Made by a program: the position numbers and the translations under genes. Source: JALXCH01 sp964495805 (GTDB taxonomy: Bacteria > Calditrichota > Calditrichia > RBG-13-44-9). Taken from it: 12,371 bases of DNA. Below, piece after piece: positions 7,826-12,371 of this stretch (within the stretch, counting starts at the first letter, position 1; each line of letters begins with the position of its first letter). The stretch is from contig CAZBWV010000049.1 of NCBI GenBank assembly GCA_964495805.1, forward strand, positions 1-12,371, given 5' to 3'. The notes under the pieces are model-generated. The model had not been told where the DNA came from and did not search any database. It saw nothing but the letters and a program-made list of their open reading frames with translations.

Positions 7826-8983
7826 ATGAACATGCGAACCGGTATCATCTTTTCTTTACTGATGATTTTTGGGGTGGGAATTTCTCATGCGCAATGGTTC
7901 TATTCGTTCAGTTTCGACCACGAATACAGTACTAATCCGTTTCGGGTTCCGGAAGGGAATTCGGATCAGGTGTCCCAGTTTATGATTTCGATAGGACGTG
8001 AATGGGAACAGGTGGTAGCTCGATATGATGCGGATTTTATTCGCTTTCAGCAAAACTCATCGCGGAATTATTACTGGCATCAGTTTGTCTTATCCGGAGG
8101 CGATTCCACCATCTGGTACATCCAGATGGAAAACCGCCTGGACCGAAGCGATTACCGCGATTATGATTACTTCAATCTGGCAGCCGGGTTAAACCATCAG
8201 TTTATGGTGCGGGGGAATTATTGGCGCATGGGGGCCAATTTTTATCTGAACACCTATCGGGAAATGTCCGACCTGGACAACTTCCAGTTTAACGGGTTTT
8301 TCTCCATGACCCATTCCTTTCCCACCCGAACCACGTTCATTGGAACACTTCATTTGAACTACAAATCTTATTTAACTCCCTATCCCACTGAAGTGGTACC
8401 GGATGATGCTTCGGAACAATTTGCGGAAATGCAGCAGGGAATGGGGCGGGGACGTGGTGGATGGGGATATGTTCCCCATAGCATGGAAACCGCTTCGGTA
8501 AGTCAAGTTGTGATGGGGCTCCGTTTAGCACAATCCATTGCACCGCACACAGGGGTAGTATTCCAATACACCGGGCGATTTGCCTTAAGCAATGCCGACC
8601 GTACCGTGGCTGGTTTCATCCCGGGATATTCCGATGAATCAATGATGTTTGACGACCCCATGGGATATCAGGGACATACATTTGGAATTGAAATCAATCA
8701 AATTTTGCCCTACTTTTTCTACTTAAAATTGGCAGGATACCGGCAATGGAAAGACTACCTTTCCCAGGGGATTTATCTGAATGAGGATGATTATGACGAA
8801 GGGACTCTGCGTTGTGACGATTACCGAACAATATGGGTCAGTTTACGGAAAAACTGGGCACTGTCGGATTCCCTGCGGCTGGTGTGGAATGTGAATTACC
8901 GATGGGTGGACAACCGTTCCAACAGCTATTGGTATCAGTACACAAATCAATCTCTGGAAACGGGAATTGGGATTGAATTCTGA
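7826..8983 (+). CDS. Outer-membrane beta-barrel protein of unknown function
   Basis: 385-residue exported protein. Residues 1-22 are a signal peptide with a probable cleavage after SHA (20-22). The mature part is rich in Tyr, Trp and Phe with alternating polar/hydrophobic strands and short turns, and the chain ends in Phe (GIGIEF), the usual signal for outer-membrane assembly. A Gly/Arg/Met-rich loop (QQGMGRGRGGWGY) and an acidic stretch (LNEDDYDEGTLRCDD) are probable surface loops or turns. I recognise no named porin family. The start ATG at 7826 has AGGGGAG seven bases upstream; an in-frame ATG at 7832 is an alternative. It sits directly after the leader/terminator and before the DUF4405 gene (107-bp gap), so all three downstream genes may depend on the same readthrough. 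Confidence 0.8.
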   Translation: MNMRTGIIFSLLMIFGVGISHAQWFYSFSFDHEYSTNPFRVPEGNSDQVSQFMISIGREWEQVVARYDADFIRFQQNSSRNYYWHQFVLSGGDSTIWYIQMENRLDRSDYRDYDYFNLAAGLNHQFMVRGNYWRMGANFYLNTYREMSDLDNFQFNGFFSMTHSFPTRTTFIGTLHLNYKSYLTPYPTEVVPDDASEQFAEMQQGMGRGRGGWGYVPHSMETASVSQVVMGLRLAQSIAPHTGVVFQYTGRFALSNADRTVAGFIPGYSDESMMFDDPMGYQGHTFGIEINQILPYFFYLKLAGYRQWKDYLSQGIYLNEDDYDEGTLRCDDYRTIWVSLRKNWALSDSLRLVWNVNYRWVDNRSNSYWYQYTNQSLETGIGIEF

Positions 8984-9090
8984 GGCTATGGAATGGAAAA
9001 TGGTTTTCCGAAGGCAGAGAATTCGTTGAATTCAGAGAATACAATATAGCAAACGGGAAAAACGTTGGAAAGAAAGGAGTTACGAAACTT

Positions 9091-9933
9091 ATGGCCAGAC
9101 CTGCACGATTTAACAAGCGCGCATTTGTTAGTTTTCTGATTCTGTTTTATGGACTTGTCATGACCATCACCGGCATCGTTCTGTATTTTGCCCCGCCAGG
9201 ACGCATTGCCCACTGGGTGGAGTGGCGTTTCTGGGGACTCACTAAAGAGGAATGGCAGGCGGTTCATACCGTTTTCTCATTTATTTTTGTCATCATTGCC
9301 GGATTTCATCTTTTTTACAACTGGACGCTATTCTGGAGCTATCTCAAATCCCGGGTCCAAAAAGGAATTAAGATGAAACGAGAGCTCTCCTGGGCAACTT
9401 TACTGACGATTGTTGTGTTTGTGCTGGTACTGGCTGATGTGCCACCGTTTAGTACCATCATGGATTTCGGAGAATATCTTAGTAATTCCTGGGCGACTGA
9501 GCAATCCGAACCACCCATTCCCCATGCAGAGCTGTTTACTTTGAAGGAGTACTGTGAGGAGGTGCATGTGGATCTGACGCAGGCTATTCGTCGGTTACAT
9601 CAGCAGGGTATAAAAGGAGTGGATTCCACAAGAACTATTGGCGAAATTGCCGAAGCGAATGGTCTCACCCCCGCAGAGCTGGGACAAATGATTTCCGGAA
9701 AACAGAAGGCCACATCATCCAATTCGGGAAGCTATGGTTACGGTCGAATGACCCTGGAGCAGATTTGCAAAAAGGTTGGGGTTGAGGAATCCGTGGCACG
9801 TCAGCGGTTACAGAAAGCGGGAATTGAGATGGGGGAAGAGGAAAGTTTGCGTGCAATTGCGCAAAGAGCGAATCTGCGTCCCATTGATATCGTTAAAATT
9901 ATCAAGGGTGAACCGATAAACGGGGAGCATTGA
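9091..9933 (+). CDS. DUF4405-type membrane protein with duplicated C-terminal domain
   Basis: 280-residue inner-membrane protein. The N-terminal three-helix part (TM about 12-33, 58-78, 100-117) resembles DUF4405, including APPGRIAHW (34-42) and LTKEEWQAVH (50-59). H59 and H73 lie on the second helix 14 residues apart, the spacing of haem-ligand histidines in some b-type cytochromes; haem binding here is inference. The soluble part carries two related modules, about 149-203 and 219-273, aligning as TL-x3-C-x2-V-x-V, then RL-x3-GI, then IA, P and a closing I-x-G. Each module has one Cys (C155, C226). A Ser/Gly/Tyr-rich linker joins them. RBS AAAGGAG lies 11 bases before ATG 9091. Its stop overlaps the next start by one base, so the two are translationally coupled. 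Function is not established. Confidence 0.85.
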   Translation: MARPARFNKRAFVSFLILFYGLVMTITGIVLYFAPPGRIAHWVEWRFWGLTKEEWQAVHTVFSFIFVIIAGFHLFYNWTLFWSYLKSRVQKGIKMKRELSWATLLTIVVFVLVLADVPPFSTIMDFGEYLSNSWATEQSEPPIPHAELFTLKEYCEEVHVDLTQAIRRLHQQGIKGVDSTRTIGEIAEANGLTPAELGQMISGKQKATSSNSGSYGYGRMTLEQICKKVGVEESVARQRLQKAGIEMGEEESLRAIAQRANLRPIDIVKIIKGEPINGEH

Positions 9934-10313
9934 TGAAATTTATTGTAACCATCGCGTTGGTTTTCGTAATAGGAGTTTGGGAAGGTGCCGGACTGGCTGC
10001 TGATTCCACTACCGTGCGAAATCAGCCGAAAAAATCCCCACAGCAAAAGCAGGTACAGGTGAATGCAAAAAAATCGGCAGGAAAAATCGCACCGCAAAAC
10101 GGTGCTGGTAGGCTGAAAGGGTTCATGGACCGGAATGCCAACGGTATTGATGACCGGCTGGAGGGAATCGGTCGGTGGGGTAAACATAAAGCAAAAGGGC
10201 GTCGCATGGATCGTTTCATCGACCGGGATGGCGATGGCATTTGTGACGGCCGGGAATCTGCTATGGGCTTACGAAAACTTTACCGGGGCAAACACGGCAG
10301 AAGAAAAAGATAG
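9933..10313 (+). CDS. Small exported protein with two EF-hand-like calcium loops
   Basis: 126-residue basic protein with an N-terminal signal peptide (hydrophobic 4-22, probable cleavage after GLAA). A Lys/Gln-rich linker (29-60) leads to two loops: FMDRNANGIDD (64-74) and FIDRDGDGICD (95-105). Both have the D-x-[ND]-x-[ND]-G-I-x-D pattern of EF-hand, dockerin and thrombospondin type-3 calcium sites, 31 residues apart. The C-terminus is strongly basic (RGKHGRRKR). The chosen ATG overlaps the TGA of the DUF4405 gene by one base and has CGGGGAG five bases upstream; a TTG one codon earlier is less likely. Placement suggests it acts in the periplasm or at the surface with the DUF4405 protein and the barrel. 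Calcium binding follows from the motif; the role is unknown. Confidence 0.82.
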   Translation: MKFIVTIALVFVIGVWEGAGLAADSTTVRNQPKKSPQQKQVQVNAKKSAGKIAPQNGAGRLKGFMDRNANGIDDRLEGIGRWGKHKAKGRRMDRFIDRDGDGICDGRESAMGLRKLYRGKHGRRKR

Positions 10314-10360
10314 GGATGCCTCATGCGGCTATCTTCCCTTAATTCTTCATATTCCCTATC
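10309..10360. repeat. Inverted repeat at the end of the envelope cassette, weak terminator candidate
   Basis: GATAGGGA (10309-10316, including the stop codon) and TCCCTATC (10353-10360) are exact 8-bp reverse complements 36 bp apart. A pyrimidine-rich stretch follows (CTCTTGTTCCTTTTCCCC), but there is no clean T-run. It could terminate or stabilise the three-gene transcript; the long loop makes this uncertain. Confidence 0.3.
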
Positions 10361-10456
10361 CTCTTGTTCCTTTTCCCCCTATTTCCACTGGAAAAACACT
10401 CAAAAAACGATTGAATCTTCTCACCAGTTTCCTTTTCATTGAATGTTTATTAATCC

Positions 10457-10486
10457 TGGACACACTATACGAAATTTGTATATATT
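10457..10486 (+). promoter_or_regulatory. Possible promoter of the PLP enzyme gene
   Basis: TGGACA (10457-10462) and TATATT (10481-10486) are separated by 18 bp and lie about 60 bp upstream of the start codon, resembling -35 and -10 elements. TATATA at 10479 with 16-bp spacing is an equivalent choice. In Bacteroidota-like organisms the promoter grammar differs, so this is tentative. Confidence 0.25.
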
Positions 10487-10548
10487 TCGTTGCTTTTTGC
10501 GAAAAAAGCCATCAAATAGATGAATGATTAATATACAAGGAGATTCCG

Positions 10549-11715
10549 ATGAAATATCGCATTGAAACAGACATTGTGCATGGGGTTCATCAGTCTGACC
10601 CACGAACCGGTGCTTTGTCCATGCCCATCTATCAAACTTCTACGTTTGTATTCGAAAGTTCTGAGCAGGGAGCCCGAAGGTTTAAGGGAGAAGAGGAAGG
10701 TTACATTTATACCCGCCTGGGGAATCCCAATACCGATGCGCTGGCTAAAAAAATTGCCATTCTGGAAGGTTATGAAGCCGGTTTAACCACTGGTTCCGGT
10801 ATGGCAGCAGTCGCCAATGTCATTCTGGCAGTTGCTCAGGCTGGTGATCACATCATTGTGGATGATACGGTGTACGGCGGAACCCATTATCTGGTGGAGG
10901 ACGATATTCGGCGCATCGGCATTGAGGTAACCCGGGTGGATGCTGCTTATCCTGAACAAGTTGCCCGGGCGATGAAGTCCAACACCAAACTGGTGCTCAT
11001 CGAAACCCCGGCCAATCCCACTTTAAAACTCATCGACATCGAAGCGGTGAGCAAAATTGCTCATGAAGGCGGCGCTCTGGTATGTGTGGACAATACCTTC
11101 CTGACTCCGTATTTGCAGCGTCCGAAAGATTTTGGGGCGGACATTGTATTGCACTCCGCCACGAAATACATCAGTGGTCACGGAGATGTGGTGGCTGGAA
11201 TTGTTGTAGGAAGCAAGGAATTTATTCAGAAGGCATACAAAGTTTCCACCCACTACGGCTGGACGATGTCTCCCTTCAATGCGTGGCTGTTGTTACGCGG
11301 ATTAAAAACCCTGGCTGTACGTATGGATCGTCACAACGAGAATGCACTGAAAATTGCGCACTGGCTGGAAACGCATCCGGCAGTGGAGCGCGTTTATTAT
11401 CCCTTTCTGGAATCGCATCCCCAGCATGAGCTGGCTAAAAAGCAGCAGAAAGGCGGAGGAGGTGTGATCTCCTTTGAAATGAAAGGCGGATATGAAGCCG
11501 GTAAACATTTGATGGATAACGTAAAATTGTGCACTCTGGCGGTGAGTTTGGGCGATTGCGATACGTTGATTCAGCATCCTGCTTCTATGACTCATGCCGG
11601 GATGAGTGAAGAGGCATTGGCTGAGGCGCATATTACTCCTGGCCTGGTGCGGATTTCCGTTGGTATCGAAAATGCGGATGATCTTATAGCGGACCTTGAC
11701 CAGGCGATGAAATAA
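10549..11715 (+). CDS. PLP-dependent trans-sulfuration enzyme, methionine gamma-lyase/cystathionine gamma-lyase family
   Basis: 388-residue cytosolic enzyme of the Cys/Met metabolism PLP family (fold type I), full length. The Schiff-base lysine is K206 in SATKYISGHGD, a sequence typical of this family. Other hallmarks are YTRLGNPNT (PLP phosphate contact), TGSGMAAV, VYGGT (108-112; Y109 stacks on the cofactor), VDNTF, and SMTH plus LVRISVGIE near the C-terminus. Such enzymes cleave or replace the gamma substituent of methionine, cystathionine, homocysteine or O-acylhomoserine. IQHPASMTHAGM and the C-terminal pattern are closest to methionine gamma-lyases, but the Cys two residues after the active-site Tyr in classical ones is Gly111 here, which speaks for a cystathionine/homocysteine-type activity. 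RBS AAGGAG lies six bases before ATG. It is monocistronic: 235 bp upstream gap, terminator downstream. Confidence 0.93.
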   Translation: MKYRIETDIVHGVHQSDPRTGALSMPIYQTSTFVFESSEQGARRFKGEEEGYIYTRLGNPNTDALAKKIAILEGYEAGLTTGSGMAAVANVILAVAQAGDHIIVDDTVYGGTHYLVEDDIRRIGIEVTRVDAAYPEQVARAMKSNTKLVLIETPANPTLKLIDIEAVSKIAHEGGALVCVDNTFLTPYLQRPKDFGADIVLHSATKYISGHGDVVAGIVVGSKEFIQKAYKVSTHYGWTMSPFNAWLLLRGLKTLAVRMDRHNENALKIAHWLETHPAVERVYYPFLESHPQHELAKKQQKGGGGVISFEMKGGYEAGKHLMDNVKLCTLAVSLGDCDTLIQHPASMTHAGMSEEALAEAHITPGLVRISVGIENADDLIADLDQAMK

Positions 11716-11743
11716 CCATCCTCTGATAAAAAACTGACCTGAT

Positions 11744-11778
11744 TAAACGCATCCTTTTCCGGGATGCGTTTATTTTTT
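11744..11778 (+). terminator. Intrinsic terminator of the PLP enzyme gene
   Basis: TAAACGCATCC (11744-11754) pairs perfectly with GGATGCGTTTA (11762-11772) over a 7-base loop and is followed by TTTTTT (11773-11778). The stem begins 28 bp after the stop codon. Confidence 0.85.
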
Positions 11779-11800
11779 GGGGAACAGGAGAGATGTTTTT

Positions 11801-11832
11801 GGGAACAAAACGAATCATGTTCCCTTTCGGGA
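11801..11832. repeat. Short inverted repeats between terminator and repeat block
   Basis: GGGAACA (11801-11807) pairs with TGTTCCC (11818-11824) over a 10-base loop; the overlapping TCCC-TTTC-GGGA (11821-11832) can form a competing hairpin. The following GGGATGCAGGGCGTTTTTT looks like a degenerate copy of the 3' arm and T-run of the terminator at 11762-11778. No gene is visible here. Confidence 0.4.
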
Positions 11833-11841
11833 TGCAGGGCG

Positions 11842-11976
11842 TTTTTTGACAGGATGAACAGGACTTTGCAGGATAAGATGAAATTTTTGATTTTTGGTGC
11901 AACCAACCAGGTAGATGGGTTTGCTGGCTATATCATTAACAATAAAAATGAATCCTGTTATCCTGTCTAAATTTTT
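11842..11976. repeat. Repeat family A, copy 1: ACAGGAT units with inverted ends
   Basis: After a run of six T the left end carries ACAGGAT (11849), ACAGGAC (11858) and GCAGGAT (11868). The right end carries the reverse complement, ATCCTGT (11952) and ATCCTGT (11960), before AAATTTTT. The ends could fold into a long imperfect stem around a roughly 75-base AT-rich centre. No transposase or other gene fits inside. A second copy of the same design starts at 12214. I see this as a dispersed non-coding element. Confidence 0.7.
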
Positions 11977-12028
11977 GGTATGATTGTTTGACTCAGGATG
12001 ATTGGGTTCTGAAAGAAAAGCCTCCCCC

Positions 12029-12183
12029 TGTCATTCCGACCGGGCCACGACGAAGTCGGGGCGAGTGGAGGAATCTCAAGAGACCCCTCGACTCCGCTGG
12101 CGCTCCGCTCGGGGTGACAGGACAGCCTGCTGTCATTCCGACTGGAGCGACGAACGCAGTGAGGAGCGGAATGGAGGAATCTC
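12029..12183. repeat. Repeat family B: TCATTCCG / GGAGGAATCTC unit, two tandem copies
   Basis: Copy 1 (12029-12077) and copy 2 (12131-12183) both begin TGTCATTCCGAC and end TGGAGGAATCTC, with differing middles. Copy 1 can pair CCGAC with GTCGG; copy 2 can pair CATTCCG with CGGAATG. Between them lies GAGACCCCTCGACTCCGCT (12080-12098) and a GGGGTGACAGGACAG segment. This is the type of non-coding intergenic repeat common in Bacteroidota-like genomes. Stop-free frames across it are a by-product of its composition, not genes. Confidence 0.7.
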
Positions 12184-12213
12184 TGGAGCACATCGACTTG
12201 TCCATCCAGCTTG

Positions 12214-12325
12214 ATTTTTTTTGACAGGATTGACAGGATTTTCAGGATGATTGAAAGATTTCAACGTTTGATTTATTTTCAATATTTTAATCCTGTCCCA
12301 TCCTGTATATCCTGTCCAAAAATTC
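12214..12325. repeat. Repeat family A, copy 2
   Basis: After eight T, ACAGGAT (12224), ACAGGAT (12233) and TCAGGAT (12242) follow at an exact 9-base period. The right end has ATCCTGT at 12290, 12300 and 12309, then CCAAAAATTC. This is the same inverted architecture as copy 1 with a shorter AT-rich centre of about 40 bases. Sequence similarity to copy 1 is confined to the ends. Confidence 0.7.
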
Positions 12326-12352
12326 TTTTTTCAGGGCAAGCCTGATGGGGAT

Positions 12353-12371
12353 GAGACCCCTCGACTCCGCT
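12353..12371. repeat. Start of another family B segment, cut by the window edge
   Basis: GAGACCCCTCGACTCCGCT is identical over 19 bases to 12080-12098 in the family B block. The copy runs off the right edge, so the repeat block continues beyond the window. Confidence 0.75.

Noticed and set aside
7509..7829. 106-codon + strand frame across the leader
   Set aside because: It runs through the structured stems and the terminator and ends after the barrel gene start; no RBS or recognisable domain.
10135..10527. 130-codon frame overlapping the EF-hand protein and the following gap
   Set aside because: It is out of frame with the exported protein, has no RBS and resembles nothing.
11764..12224. 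Short open frames on both strands in the repeat block
   Set aside because: They are by-products of the repeat sequences; frames exist on both strands and none has coding features.
12221..12320. CRISPR array
   Set aside because: The units are only 7 bp at 8-10 bp period and are inverted at the other end; CRISPR repeats are longer with about 30-bp unique spacers.

Overview
The window reads as bacterial chromosome at roughly 50% G+C. It carries six complete protein genes on the + strand and a seventh, truncated gene on the - strand. The mix suggests a Gram-negative, probably anaerobic member of the FCB group (Calditrichota, KSB1, Ignavibacteria or Bacteroidota-like). The clues are an exported GH13 debranching enzyme, a Tyr/Trp-rich outer-membrane barrel ending in Phe, a DUF4405 membrane protein, and intergenic repeats built from ACAGGAT and TCATTCCG units. 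The taxonomic guess is inference; there is no rRNA or marker gene in view.

Layout. 1-2040 (-): N-terminal 680 residues of a secreted pullulanase/isoamylase-like GH13 enzyme that runs off the left edge. 2041-2265: divergent intergenic region with a 13-bp palindrome. 2266-3486 (+): CNNM/CorC-type membrane transporter with a CBS pair. 3663-5699 and 5709-7076 (+): a two-component operon, a membrane sensor histidine kinase followed 9 bp later by an NtrC-family sigma-54 activator with intact REC, AAA+ and Fis-type HTH domains. 7077-7825: 749 bp without a convincing gene. It contains two TTGGCA elements resembling sigma-54 -24 boxes, a run of stable hairpins, and a near-ideal intrinsic terminator (14-bp perfect stem, GGAA tetraloop, five T) that ends only 18 bp before the next start codon. 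7826-10313 (+): three envelope genes, namely an outer-membrane beta-barrel, a DUF4405 protein with a duplicated C-terminal domain, and a small exported protein with two EF-hand-like calcium loops. The last two overlap by one base. 10549-11715 (+): a PLP-dependent methionine gamma-lyase/cystathionine gamma-lyase family enzyme, closed by an intrinsic terminator at 11744-11778. 11779-12371: non-coding, filled with two repeat families in alternating order (A-B-A-B).

How the parts may work together. The most interesting unit is the two-component system, the non-coding leader and the barrel/DUF4405/EF-hand cassette. The kinase senses something outside the inner membrane, and its partner should activate sigma-54 promoters. 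A sigma-54-like site lies about 370 bp downstream of the regulator gene, and a transcript starting there would pass through the structured leader and terminator before reaching the envelope cassette. This would be a two-layer control: sigma-54 activation followed by transcription attenuation, possibly by an undescribed riboswitch or a protein-dependent attenuator. This is inference. The leader matched no riboswitch class I could recognise by eye, and the sigma-54 site has a mismatch at the critical -12 GC.
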